DNA of 64,000 bases from Clostridiales bacterium UBA6114 (GTDB lineage Bacteria; Bacillota; Clostridia; Oscillospirales; Butyricicoccaceae), in assembly GCA_002423435.1 (NCBI GenBank), contig DIWE01000021.1, forward strand, positions 473 through 64,472. Reading direction: 5' to 3'. A program made the position numbers and the translations under genes. Below are positions 15,920-24,602 of this stretch, one piece after another. Each line of letters begins with the position of its first letter. Position 1 is the stretch's first letter. The notes beneath the pieces were generated by a model that was given only the letters and a program-made list of their open reading frames with translations, searched no databases and was not told the DNA's origin.

Positions 15920-17920
15920 ATGAAACGAAAAGTAAAGGCGGGCATCGGGCTAATGCTTTCGCTTATGATGTTTATCGGGATGTTTCCGATAACCGGTTTG
16001 GCCGCGGACGACGAAACGGTGCTCACTTCAATTTATCATTCTTCCGCCGTATCCGCCGTGGATGTTTCCGGCAAAAAAACGGCTACGTTTACGGTACCCT
16101 ATACCTATTCCTCCGATACCGTCGATTTGTCGAACGGGCTTAACATCTCTTTTGATAGCTCCGTCTATACTTCTGCAAGCGCCGGTTTTCCTTCGGGCTC
16201 GAAAGCCACAGTCGGAGGCGATCCCGTTTCTATGACGGTGACGTATCAAAAAAAGCATGACGATACTGCGTATAGCGCACAGTACAGCATTTACGTGGTC
16301 AGAGCATCCGGCACCGCCCCTTCCTTTTCCGGAACGATTTCCAAAACCCTCACGTTGCCGGGCAGCATCACCTTCACGGCGGCCGATTTTACCGGCAAGT
16401 ACAAGGAAAACGACGGCGGGCCGCTTCAATCGATCACAATTACGGGCAGCAATCCCACCTTTGGTTCACTCAAATTGGACGGCAAAAACTATGTTCCGGG
16501 AGAGTCCGTCAGCATTTCCAAGCTTGAAAGGGGAAAGCTTGCTTTTGAAGCAACCGGCGTGGGGACGGTTTCCTATATCGTGAAAGCTTACGCTTCCGGC
16601 GACGCGCAGACCTCGGTCGGCACCGTAACCCTGACAATTGCCGTACAGTCGGGCAGCGGCGCGGGAACCGTCACCTATGAAACCGATAAAAATACCCCTG
16701 TTGTGCTGAAAACAGCCGACTTCACAAGCGCGTTTTCCGATGCGACCGGAAACGACCTTTCCTATGTGGTGTTCACCCGCCCGTCGTCCGATTACGGAAG
16801 GCTTTATTACAACTATAGAGCCCCATCCGATTACGACTCCGTCGTATCATCCGACACAAAGTATTACAGAGACGTATTGCCCGATCTTTCCCGCATCACG
16901 TTTGTGCCCGCGGCAAATTATACGGGGACCGTGACGCTGCCCTACGAGGGGTATAACACCGACGGCGATGTCTTCGCCGGAAAGCTCACCGTCGCCGTAA
17001 GCGATACAGACGCCGATGCCGAGGTGGTCGAATATAAAACCGATGACAAGACCCCCGTTTCCATTAGCGCTTCCGACATAAGTGACGTATGCGAGGATTT
17101 GACCGGCAAAGCCCTGTCCTATGTGATGTTTGACCTCCCGCTTTCCGCCGGAAAGCTTTATTACAATTATAAATCTCCGTCCGACTACGATTCCATCGTC
17201 GCCGAGGATACAGAGTATTACAAAAAACAATACCCGTATTTGTCCAACATAGATTACGTACCCAAATCCGGCTATAGCGGAACCGTAACCATTTCCTATA
17301 CGGGCTACAATACGCAGGGAGACTCCTTTACAGGGGAGATTGAGATCTCCGTCGACGAAAAAGACGAAAAAGACGGGTGCCACTTCACCGATGTGGGCAA
17401 AAATCTGTCCTGGGCGGCAGGTGCCATCAATTATCTGTATAAAAATCAGATCATTACCGGGAACAAAGCCGGGCGCTACAATCCGAACGCCAGCATTTCC
17501 AGAGGTGATTTTATCCTGATGCTCTGTCGGGCGTTTGACCTGGAAGTGTCGTTTGACGGCAACTTTTCCGACGTGAGCCGGGACAGCTATTATTACAACG
17601 CGATCGGAATCGCGAAGAAACTCGGGATAGGGAAGGGGACAAACGGGAGATTCAACCCGAACGCCGCCCTGTCAAGGCAGGATGCGATGGTCCTGATCTT
17701 GAGAGCCCTCGATGCCGCCGACATTTCACTTTCGTCCGGCAATGGGGATGATCTGCCGTATTTCTCCGACAGCGACAAAATATCCGACTATGCGGTCGAC
17801 TCGTTTTCAAAGCTGGTCAAAGCAAACATCGTTCAGGGCAACGGCAAGAGATTAAACCCGAAAAACAGCGTTTCCCGCGCGGAAATGGCGGTCATTTTGC
17901 ACCGCATTCTGACAAAGTAG
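15920..17920 (+). CDS. Surface protein with two internal repeats and three SLH domains
   Basis: Exported cell-wall protein of 666 residues. A signal peptide (MKRKVKAG, hydrophobic LMLSLMMFIGMFPITG, cleavage near GLAADD, about residue 29) is followed by a beta-rich region to about 245. Two tandem repeats of about 117 residues follow (about 249-367 and 368-485; both contain GRLYYNYRAPSDYDS-like and NYTGTVTLPYEGYNTDGD-like segments). Three S-layer homology domains (about 486-666) each start with FTDV/FSDV and end with a SRG/SRQ/SRAE-type motif. SLH domains bind pyruvylated secondary wall polymers. I chose 15920 (7 bp after GGAGGT) over the out-of-frame ATG at 15916. It lies upstream of sigI-rsgI and may be one of their targets. 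Confidence 0.88.
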   Translation: MKRKVKAGIGLMLSLMMFIGMFPITGLAADDETVLTSIYHSSAVSAVDVSGKKTATFTVPYTYSSDTVDLSNGLNISFDSSVYTSASAGFPSGSKATVGGDPVSMTVTYQKKHDDTAYSAQYSIYVVRASGTAPSFSGTISKTLTLPGSITFTAADFTGKYKENDGGPLQSITITGSNPTFGSLKLDGKNYVPGESVSISKLERGKLAFEATGVGTVSYIVKAYASGDAQTSVGTVTLTIAVQSGSGAGTVTYETDKNTPVVLKTADFTSAFSDATGNDLSYVVFTRPSSDYGRLYYNYRAPSDYDSVVSSDTKYYRDVLPDLSRITFVPAANYTGTVTLPYEGYNTDGDVFAGKLTVAVSDTDADAEVVEYKTDDKTPVSISASDISDVCEDLTGKALSYVMFDLPLSAGKLYYNYKSPSDYDSIVAEDTEYYKKQYPYLSNIDYVPKSGYSGTVTISYTGYNTQGDSFTGEIEISVDEKDEKDGCHFTDVGKNLSWAAGAINYLYKNQIITGNKAGRYNPNASISRGDFILMLCRAFDLEVSFDGNFSDVSRDSYYYNAIGIAKKLGIGKGTNGRFNPNAALSRQDAMVLILRALDAADISLSSGNGDDLPYFSDSDKISDYAVDSFSKLVKANIVQGNGKRLNPKNSVSRAEMAVILHRILTK

Positions 17921-17950
17921 AAACGCATCCCGTAACCGGCCGAACTTTTA

Positions 17951-18045
17951 TTTCGAGGGGGAATTTTCGTTCCCCCTCGAAAGGTTGTCGAGTTCTTCGA
18001 CGGCCTGTGTCAAGCCTGCAAAGCAGACTTGACAAACTTTTGTTT
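17951..18045 (+). terminator. Two consecutive hairpins after the SLH gene
   Basis: First hairpin: 13-bp arms 17951-17963 and 17970-17982 (core CGAGGGGGAA), with no T-run. Second hairpin: TGTCAAG (18008-18014) / CTTGACA (18028-18034) with inner CTGC/GCAG, followed by ACTTTTGTTTT, a proper intrinsic terminator. The interval to the sigI start (18046-18232) is AT-rich and holds no gene. Confidence 0.65.
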
Positions 18046-18232
18046 TAAAGCTCCGAATGACGAACACTCCCATGGCCGGATGCAGGAAATATCTGCATTT
18101 TTCTCCGTCGAGCGGGTTTTTATCTCTGAAACGTTGGCAATTTTGTGTTGATTATGCGATAATACAATGTAAACTCCAGTATGATTCCTTAAATTTTGTA
18201 TTTATGCCCCGGTGTTTGCGAGGTGGGATAGC

Positions 18233-18952
18233 TTGCGGGAAATCGACGAAAAAGCGATGGAGGCTTCGAAAAACAGGGATACGCTGAACCTTTTTGTCCT
18301 TGAGTATGAAGCTTACATATTAAAATGCGCATCGAAAACCGCCAAAAGGTTTCTGACCAAAAGCGACGACGAATGGTCGGTTGCATTGGAAGCCTTTTGC
18401 AATGCTGTTGAAACCTATTCTTTTGATAGGGGAAGTTTTTTAAGCTTTGCGGAGATGGTAATCAATCGCCGGTTAATTGATTTCTTTCGCAAGCAGAGCA
18501 GATTTAAGCCCGAATTTCCCGTAAATCCTTCGCTTTTTTCCGGGGAAACGGAAGAAAATGAAGCGGATTTGCCATTGGCGGCGGAGATCGTCTCAAAGAC
18601 GAAGGAAACCCCGGACAATTCCTTAAAGGAAGAGATCGAAGCGGTCACCAAGGAATTATTCCAATATGGGTTTTCATTTTATGATCTGATCGGCTGCTCC
18701 CCGAAATCGCGAAAGACCAGGGAGTGCTGTGCCCGCGCGGTAAATTTTATGGCCTTGAGCCCCATTCTTGTCGTTGAGATGCGAAAGACAAGCAATCTTC
18801 CATTAAAAACCATAGAGAGCAACACAAAGGTGCCCCGAAAAATATTGGAGCGCCATCGAAAATATATTATAGCCGCGGTAGAAATCATTACCGGCGATTA
18901 TCCCTGTCTCGCGGAATATATGCAGTCGTTCGGAAAGGAGCAAAGAAAATGA
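18233..18952 (+). CDS. sigI: RNA polymerase sigma factor SigI
   Basis: Sigma-70-type factor of the SigI family, which in Bacillus responds to heat or envelope stress and in cellulolytic clostridia to polysaccharides. The protein has region 2 (LEYEAYILKCASKTAKRF through SFLSFAEMVINRRLIDFFRKQSRF) and the SigI-type C-terminal domain (TKVPRKILERHRKYIIAAVEII) in place of ordinary region 4. I start at TTG 18233, 5 bp after a GAGGTGGG site; an in-frame GTG at 18212 lies upstream of that site. Its stop overlaps the next ATG (ATGA), the usual sigI-rsgI coupling. Activity should be held in check by the downstream membrane anti-sigma factor. Confidence 0.87.
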   Translation: MREIDEKAMEASKNRDTLNLFVLEYEAYILKCASKTAKRFLTKSDDEWSVALEAFCNAVETYSFDRGSFLSFAEMVINRRLIDFFRKQSRFKPEFPVNPSLFSGETEENEADLPLAAEIVSKTKETPDNSLKEEIEAVTKELFQYGFSFYDLIGCSPKSRKTRECCARAVNFMALSPILVVEMRKTSNLPLKTIESNTKVPRKILERHRKYIIAAVEIITGDYPCLAEYMQSFGKEQRK

Positions 18953-19995
18953 AAGCGGTTATCGTGGAAATACGCGGGAAAAGCGTTGCCGCACTTTGCG
19001 ACGACGGCTGTGTCATAAAACTGAAGAATAACAATTATGCGCTGGGACAGGTGGTGGAAAAGAGTAACGGAAAGAGATATCGAAGACTCACTCTCCGCGT
19101 TGCCGGCCTGGCCGCCGCCATTGCGCTGACAAGCATTTCCGCATGGGCATATTTCACTCCTTTTTCTTATGTCAGCCTGGACGTAAACCCGTCGCTCTTA
19201 TACTTGTTAAATCGTTTTGACCGCGTTTTAAGCTGCGAGGCCGTAAACGATGACGGCAAGGAAGTTGTCGAACGTCTGCAGCTTAAGAATAAGGATATCA
19301 AAGAAGCAATTAAAATCACCATCAAGGAAATTGCAGCGGAAGGATACCTCGCGGACAAGGAAACCGGCGGTATTGTGATTGCCGCATCCAGCAAGGATCA
19401 GAATAAGTCCGACGAGCTTGCCAGATCGCTCGATCAGACTGCGGCCGAGGCTGCGGCCGAGGAGAATGTTGAGGTTGAAATCGAAGCGGAGAGCGTCGGC
19501 AATGAACGCGTCCGGGAGGCGGAGTCCTTGGGCGTCACTCCGGGAAAGCTGAATCTTGTGCAGAAATTGAAAGAGAGCGCGGACGATACTAAAGCGGAAG
19601 GAATCAATACGAAGGAATGGGCCCAAAAACCTGTGAAAGATATCATGGAGGAAATCAAGAAGAACAGGCGGGACAGCTTTTCCAAGACACATGAAGATAG
19701 AAATAACAGTGAAAACTCCGAAGAGGACAATAAAAACTCTTCCAATGATTCTGAAAAAGAAGACAGACAGGGAAAAAACAAAAACGAAACTGTCAATAGA
19801 GATGGGGATAAAGACAGAGCTTGGACAAAGGGCCGGGACGATCAGAAAACAGAGAATAAAAACACGGGCTTCGGTCAATACGGCAAAGAAACGAAAAACG
19901 CGCAGAAAGATAACGGCGGCAAAAACCAGAGGAGAGCAACGCCTTCTCGGAATGACAGAAGAAGAAACAATTCAACGGGCTTCAGATTCAGATAG
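18949..19995 (+). CDS. rsgI: Anti-sigma-I factor RsgI-like membrane protein
   Basis: Membrane anti-sigma factor of 348 residues. The cytoplasmic RsgI N-terminal domain (1-45, beginning MKAVIVEIRGKSVAALCDDG) would bind SigI. One transmembrane helix lies at about 48-69, and an extracytoplasmic domain follows with the signature YVSLDVNPSLLYLLNRF. Relatives are self-cleaved at the Asn-Pro bond of this segment, here Asn80-Pro81. A helical Glu/Ala-rich stretch (about 110-230) and a strongly charged, low-complexity tail of Asn, Lys, Asp, Glu and Ser (about 230-348) complete it. No carbohydrate-binding or enzyme domain is attached, unlike the sensory RsgIs of cellulolytic clostridia. Any sensing is therefore through the tail or wall contact. 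Confidence 0.85.
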   Translation: MKAVIVEIRGKSVAALCDDGCVIKLKNNNYALGQVVEKSNGKRYRRLTLRVAGLAAAIALTSISAWAYFTPFSYVSLDVNPSLLYLLNRFDRVLSCEAVNDDGKEVVERLQLKNKDIKEAIKITIKEIAAEGYLADKETGGIVIAASSKDQNKSDELARSLDQTAAEAAAEENVEVEIEAESVGNERVREAESLGVTPGKLNLVQKLKESADDTKAEGINTKEWAQKPVKDIMEEIKKNRRDSFSKTHEDRNNSENSEEDNKNSSNDSEKEDRQGKNKNETVNRDGDKDRAWTKGRDDQKTENKNTGFGQYGKETKNAQKDNGGKNQRRATPSRNDRRRNNSTGFRFR

Positions 19996-20093
19996 CAGCC
20001 TTTTCTGGCATCCTGCGGCGGATATCGGTGTAAAGCCGCTGCAGCATGCTGAAAATAGAACTCATAACGGTTTTTTATATCAGGATAATTTAT

Positions 20094-20107
20094 GCCAAAC
20101 GTTTTGC
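20094..20107. promoter_or_regulatory. LacI-family operator upstream of the lacI gene
   Basis: GCCAAACGTTTTGC is a near-perfect palindrome around a central CG, matching the LacI/GalR-type pattern AA-N-CG-N-TT. It lies about 75 bp before the regulator start, which suggests autoregulation. Confidence 0.5.
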
Positions 20108-20182
20108 GTTTTTTGCTTGCGAATGCAAATATTATGGTTTATCATAATTCCTGTGAGAGAAACTTATTATGAGGAGACCAAA

Positions 20183-21190
20183 ATGTCGATAAAAGAAATC
20201 GCCGAAATGACCGGCCTGTCCATCACAACCGTTTCCCATGCAATCAATGGGACGCGCAAAGTCTCGGCAAAAAGCAAAATGTTGGTTGACCAGGCGATTA
20301 AGGAGACCGGGTATAAACCGAATCTCGCGGCGCAGATGATGAAAACCCAGCGTTCAAAGACAATCGCGTTGATTATTCCGGCGACCGAACCGAATAATTC
20401 AACCAATTGCTTCTATTTTGATGTTCTCAACGGTGCGAAGGTGTTTTTGGAAAACAACGGGTACGATCTCATCGTTTCGACTTATCCCGAGGATCATCCC
20501 GAGTATGACCTGTGCCACATGCAGGTATTGCAGAGGCGTTGGGTCGACGGAATCCTGCTTGTCCCGCCCAGTAACGACTACGCCGCGATCAGGGGCGTCC
20601 AGGAGCTGAATCTCCCTGTGGTTTTGCTGGACCGCTGGGTGGAGGGCTGCACGCTGCCGGTGGTTTGCTCGGATAACAAGGGGATCAGCATTGAGGCGGT
20701 GATTCTTCTTGCAAATGCGGGGAAAAAGCGTATTGCCTATTTGGGGAGCAATCTCGATGCCTCGACCGCAAAAGACCGCTATCAGGGCTATTGTGAGGCA
20801 ATGAGCCGGCTGGGGCGCGAAATCGATCCCAAGATGGTAAAGAATGGACTCAAGTATACGGTCGCCGACGGGTATCGTGCGACGCACGAGCTGGTAGTAA
20901 ATGGTGCGGATGCAATTTTTGCGGCGAACAGCGTACTTACCATCGGTATGCTGAAGAAGATTAAAGAGCTAAAAATCCGGGTTCCGCAGGAAGTGGCGCT
21001 GATCGGCTTTGACGATTACGAGTGGACGGAGATTACAGAGCCGCCGCTCACATCGGTAACGCAGGATGCCGACCAAATGGGACGCGTTGGCAGTGAAATA
21101 CTGTTGAACATCCTTGAGGGCAGAGAGGGAACAAAAACGTCGGTCATTATCCCCGCCAGAATATCCGTTCGCGGCTCGCACGGCGGTTAA
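20183..21190 (+). CDS. LacI-family transcriptional regulator
   Basis: DNA-binding regulator of 335 residues. The N-terminal helix-turn-helix and hinge helix (SIKEIAEMTGLSITTVSHAI through NLAAQMMKTQRS, residues 2-56) are followed by a two-lobed sugar-binding-protein-like effector domain (about 60-330) with GILLVPPS, AGKKRIAYLGS and ALIGFDDYEW motifs. I start at ATG 20183, 6 bp after GAGGAG; the same frame stays open into rsgI upstream but has no site. It is oriented with the downstream aldolase-TRAP operon, and CG-centred operators occur both before this gene and at 21309-21336. It probably represses the sugar-acid operon and itself, with an unknown sugar acid or phosphate as effector. Confidence 0.9.
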   Translation: MSIKEIAEMTGLSITTVSHAINGTRKVSAKSKMLVDQAIKETGYKPNLAAQMMKTQRSKTIALIIPATEPNNSTNCFYFDVLNGAKVFLENNGYDLIVSTYPEDHPEYDLCHMQVLQRRWVDGILLVPPSNDYAAIRGVQELNLPVVLLDRWVEGCTLPVVCSDNKGISIEAVILLANAGKKRIAYLGSNLDASTAKDRYQGYCEAMSRLGREIDPKMVKNGLKYTVADGYRATHELVVNGADAIFAANSVLTIGMLKKIKELKIRVPQEVALIGFDDYEWTEITEPPLTSVTQDADQMGRVGSEILLNILEGREGTKTSVIIPARISVRGSHGG

Positions 21191-21224
21191 GTCACACGTT
21201 TTAAATAAAGCTTTATTGAGGTAC

Positions 21225-21261
21225 GCGGTAAGACCTGCAAAGGTCGAACCGCTATTTTTTT
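21225..21261 (+). terminator. Terminator of the lacI gene
   Basis: Nested stem GCGGT (21225-21229) / ACCGC (21248-21252) with inner GACCT/AGGTC pairing, then a run of T residues to 21261. Confidence 0.8.
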
Positions 21262-21272
21262 AAATTTTTATA

Positions 21273-21336
21273 TTGACTTGATGGTAAAACCATGTTAATA
21301 TTGACCTACCAAAACGTTTGCGCGAAAACGATTTGC
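21273..21336 (+). promoter_or_regulatory. Promoter with two LacI-type operators for the sugar-acid operon
   Basis: TTGACT at 21273-21278, 17-bp spacer, TAATAT at 21296-21301. Immediately downstream are two CG-centred operator-like sites, CCAAAACGTTTGCG (21309-21322) and GCGAAAACGATTTGC (21322-21336). Placement over the early transcribed region fits repression by the adjacent LacI protein. Confidence 0.5.
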
Positions 21337-21463
21337 ATAGCTATTTCTACATATGAAATTCGTTTTCCCAAACTATCTGTCATCCGCCGCAAAAAACGGG
21401 GAAGGCCCGCCTATACCTGCCGGAAACCTGCAGCTCATTATTAAAAAGAAGGAAGCTTGAGAC

Positions 21464-22342
21464 ATGGACAAAAAAATAACAGGTATTATTCCCCCTGTTG
21501 TAACGCCGTTTGATGAGGACGGAGCGATTGATTTCAAGAAATTTGAGGCGTTGGTTCAGTTTGTCCTCGGCGCCGATGTCGACGGGGTCAGCGTCGGCGG
21601 AAGTACGGGAGAGGGTCCGACGCTGAGCGATGAGGAGCTTGTGCGGCTGATCGGTGTCGTCAAGCCTATGTTAAAGCCCACGCAGTCGCTTGTGTGCGGC
21701 ATTATGCGCGCATGCACGAGGGATGCGGTCAAAACGGGCCTATGTGCGCGCGATGCGGGCGCGGACGCGGTCATGGTGACTCCTACGGCGTACAATGTGC
21801 TCGTGCCGGATGAGGAAGGCAATTTTACATTTTATAAAACCATATCCGACAGGGTGGACATTCCTGTCATCATATACAACGTGATCCCTCAAAACACCAT
21901 CTCACCCGGATTATTCAAACGCCTTGTCGACGAGAGCGAGCATGTCATGGGCATAAAGCAAAGCGTCGGGGGAATTGCGTCGACATATCAAATGCTGATG
22001 TCCTGCAAAGGAAAGGGAACGGTTTTCGGCGCGACCGACGACATGCTGTACAGTACATATGAGCTGGGAGCGAAAGGGGCGATTTCGGCGATACTGTCCG
22101 TTTTCCCGGAGCTTTGCGTCAGAATGTGGAAGCTTTATCTCGCGGGGAATAACGGCGCCGCGCTTGAGCTTCAAAACAAAATCTACGAGCCCTGGCAGAC
22201 CATCACCGGCAATCAGTTCCCGATCCGTGTAAAATACGCCCTTAAGCTGCTTGGACACGATGCCGGTTTTGCGCGCAGTCCCATCGTTTCGCTTTCCGAC
22301 GAGGAAAAATCGCGGATTGGAGAGGCGCTTCGGAAAATTTAG
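21464..22342 (+). CDS. Dihydrodipicolinate synthase / N-acetylneuraminate lyase family aldolase (first copy)
   Basis: Class I pyruvate aldolase of 292 residues. The fold motifs are clear: GIIPPVVTPFDEDG, the GGSTGEG phosphate/carboxylate loop (45-51), the catalytic tyrosine Tyr138 (IIYNVIPQNT) and the Schiff-base Lys165 (MGIKQSVGG). In a catabolic operon with transporter and kinase genes, a 2-keto-3-deoxy-sugar-acid or related aldolase/dehydratase is more likely than lysine biosynthesis. It is the first gene after the LacI-controlled promoter. A second paralogue lies at 23595-24506; the two differ widely outside the motifs, so they probably act on different steps. The exact substrate is unassigned. 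Confidence 0.85.
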   Translation: MDKKITGIIPPVVTPFDEDGAIDFKKFEALVQFVLGADVDGVSVGGSTGEGPTLSDEELVRLIGVVKPMLKPTQSLVCGIMRACTRDAVKTGLCARDAGADAVMVTPTAYNVLVPDEEGNFTFYKTISDRVDIPVIIYNVIPQNTISPGLFKRLVDESEHVMGIKQSVGGIASTYQMLMSCKGKGTVFGATDDMLYSTYELGAKGAISAILSVFPELCVRMWKLYLAGNNGAALELQNKIYEPWQTITGNQFPIRVKYALKLLGHDAGFARSPIVSLSDEEKSRIGEALRKI

Positions 22343-22390
22343 GATATCCAAGGACAAATGTTGGCCTTATTGAAAGGGAGTTTTCAGACA

Positions 22391-23488
22391 ATGGGGAGTA
22401 ACCGTTTTTCCTGTCAAAAGATCAAAGAGCTTTCCGAGCTGGTGTTCAGAAGATACGGATATACGCAGGAGGAGGCCGGGCAGATCACAGATGTGCTGAT
22501 CACCGCCGACCTGTTTGGAATCGAATCGCACGGCTGCCAGCGGCTTACGCTCTATACCGACGGAATCAAAAAGATCGGCCGCATAAAGCAAGGCAAAAAA
22601 CCGGAGGTCGTCAGGGAAACCGCGTTGTCGGCCCTGATAGACGCCCACGAATATATGGGGCAGATCGCAGCGGCCATGGGCACAAAAATAGCGATCGAAA
22701 AGGCCGGGAAAAGCGGCATGGCCATCGTATGCGTCAAAAACTCCAATCATTTCGGCATTGCAGGCTACTATGCCAGAATGATTGCGCAAAATCAGATGTT
22801 CGGAATGGCTATGACCAACTCCGAGGCCTTGATGGTACCGACCAACGGCAGGCGTGCGCTGATCGGCACCAATCCCATCGCGGTCGCCATGCCGGCCGAG
22901 CCCTATCCCTTCCTGATGGATATAGCCACTACCGTGGTGCCTCGGGGAAAACTGGAGGTCTGCAATAAAAAAGGCCGGACGATACCGGAAGGCTGGGCGG
23001 TCGACGACACCGGGGAGATTACGGCCGACCCCAAAAGGGTGACCGACTGCATTGCCGCGAAAAAATGCGGTGGGATACTGCCGCTCGGAGGAGCCTCGGA
23101 GCTTTTCGGGGGGCACAAGGGCTATGGCCTGGGCATGATGGTGGAAATCATGACCGGTATATTCTCGGGCGGCGTTACCAGCGATATGGTGCGTCATCAA
23201 TTTGATTCCGACCAGTGCAGCCACATGTTCCTCGCGATAGATTACGGGATGTTCGGCGAGCGTAGCGAGATTGAAACGGCTTTTCAGCGTTATCTTTTGA
23301 AGATACGAAATTCAGAGCTTGCCAAAGGCGCCACCCGGATATACACCCACGGGCAGAAGGAGATGATGGCGTTTAAACAGAATCTCATCCAAGGCATATA
23401 TCTCAACGACAAAACCGTTGAGGAAATTACCGCGTTATGCAGGGATTTGGAATTGCCGGCGGAAGACTATCTTGTACTGATAAAGTAG
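22391..23488 (+). CDS. Ldh_2 family malate/lactate/ureidoglycolate dehydrogenase
   Basis: NAD(P)-dependent 2-oxoacid reductase of the Ldh_2 family, which includes YiaK (2,3-diketogulonate reductase), malate, lactate and ureidoglycolate dehydrogenases. Motifs: ADLFGIESHGCQRL near the N-terminus, VKNSNHFGIAGYYA, TNPIAVAMP, MDIATTVVPRGK, and GHKGYGLGMMVEI. I prefer ATG 22391, 10 bp after AAAGGGAG; the in-frame ATG at 22358 has only a 3-bp spacing to AAGGA. The pairing with a TRAP importer recalls the yiaK-yiaMNO arrangement, so a keto-sugar acid substrate is reasonable. The C-terminal 90 residues (MAFKQNLIQGIYLND onward) look family-typical. Confidence 0.84.
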   Translation: MGSNRFSCQKIKELSELVFRRYGYTQEEAGQITDVLITADLFGIESHGCQRLTLYTDGIKKIGRIKQGKKPEVVRETALSALIDAHEYMGQIAAAMGTKIAIEKAGKSGMAIVCVKNSNHFGIAGYYARMIAQNQMFGMAMTNSEALMVPTNGRRALIGTNPIAVAMPAEPYPFLMDIATTVVPRGKLEVCNKKGRTIPEGWAVDDTGEITADPKRVTDCIAAKKCGGILPLGGASELFGGHKGYGLGMMVEIMTGIFSGGVTSDMVRHQFDSDQCSHMFLAIDYGMFGERSEIETAFQRYLLKIRNSELAKGATRIYTHGQKEMMAFKQNLIQGIYLNDKTVEEITALCRDLELPAEDYLVLIK

Positions 23489-23594
23489 GGGCGCATCAGG
23501 TGATCATGCGCGGCGGACTGTTCGGCACGGTGGGAAACCGGGGATGCCGATTCAAAATTTATAAACAAAACGACAAGGTAAGGAGTAATGTAAC

Positions 23595-24506
23595 ATGCAC
23601 GATTTCGGGGAAATTTTGCTTCCATTTATTACACCGTTTGACGAGAGCGGAGAGGTAAACTACGCGGAATACGAGAAGCTTCTGCGCTATGCCATTGACA
23701 GGAATTTTGTAGACACGATAGTCGTCAGCGGCACGACCGGTGAGTTTAACACGCTTTCCTTTGATGAACGGGTCAAATTGTTCAAGGTCGCGGTAAAGGT
23801 CGCCAACGGCAAATATCCGGTCCTCGCCGGAACCGGCACCACCTCCGCGTGGGAGACCATAGCTCTAACGAACGAGGCGACAAAGGCGGGTGCGACGGCG
23901 GTGATGATTGTCGGGCCTTACTACTGCAAGCCTACGCAAAACGGAATATACGACTATTACATAGAAGTGCTGAACCATACGACTGCGGACATTATTGTAT
24001 ACAATATCCCAATTTTTACGGGCGTCAATATCGAGCCGGAGACGCTCGGCAGGCTGGCCGGGGCAAGTAAAAGGTTTATCGGCGTCAAGGACGAATCGGG
24101 AATAAACCCGGTGCAGGTGCTTGCCTACCGCTTTGCAACCCGGGAAGCCAGTCCGGATTTCCTGATCTTCAACGGCGACGATATCATGCTGCTTTCCACG
24201 CTGGCCCTGGGTGCGCAGGGAATTGTGAGCGGCGGATCGCTTTTGCTGGGCGACAAGGTGCGCAAGGTGTTTGAATGCTACGAGTCGGGAAAGCCTCACG
24301 AGGCGCTGGAGCACTATAAAACAGTTTACAGGCTTTGCACCATGTTCGGAACGGGCGGAAGGATTCACCCCAATCCGATGCTGCGCGCAGCGGTCGAAAA
24401 GGTCACAGGCTTTAAGATCGGTCCGGCGAGGCTGCCCTTGGATCGGCCGAGCGGGGAAGAAAAGGAAATGCTGTTTAAGCTTCTCGGCGAGATTGGACTG
24501 ATCTAG
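23595..24506 (+). CDS. Dihydrodipicolinate synthase / N-acetylneuraminate lyase family aldolase (second copy)
   Basis: Second class I aldolase of the DHDPS/NAL group, 303 residues. It has the VVSGTTGEFNTLS loop (43-55), catalytic Tyr136 (IIVYNIP) and Schiff-base Lys165 (FIGVKDESG). AAGGAG lies 9 bp before the ATG. It is separated by 106 bp from the dehydrogenase gene upstream and by 96 bp from the TRAP binding-protein gene downstream. The substitutions around the active loops relative to the first copy (GGSTGEG versus SGTTGEF) suggest different substrates, for example one enzyme for cleavage and one for dehydration of a keto-deoxy acid. A short GC-rich hairpin without a T-run (around 24542-24557) follows. 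Confidence 0.84.
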   Translation: MHDFGEILLPFITPFDESGEVNYAEYEKLLRYAIDRNFVDTIVVSGTTGEFNTLSFDERVKLFKVAVKVANGKYPVLAGTGTTSAWETIALTNEATKAGATAVMIVGPYYCKPTQNGIYDYYIEVLNHTTADIIVYNIPIFTGVNIEPETLGRLAGASKRFIGVKDESGINPVQVLAYRFATREASPDFLIFNGDDIMLLSTLALGAQGIVSGGSLLLGDKVRKVFECYESGKPHEALEHYKTVYRLCTMFGTGGRIHPNPMLRAAVEKVTGFKIGPARLPLDRPSGEEKEMLFKLLGEIGLI

Positions 24507-24602
24507 GTACGGGCGGCTTCCGTCTGATGTAAAGACACAAACGCGGGGGCGCTCCCGCATTGTGGATACATAAAAAAATCAATAAAAAATGGGAGGTAGA
24601 TT

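Noticed and set aside
17972..18001. SigI-type promoter (CCCCC and CGAA) upstream of sigI
   Set aside because: The CCCCC run is part of a hairpin and no CGAA/CGTA lies at the expected spacing.
24542..24557. GC-rich hairpin after the second aldolase as a terminator
   Set aside because: The stem is only 5 bp (GCGGG/CCCGC) and no T-run follows; the dctP gene continues the same operon.
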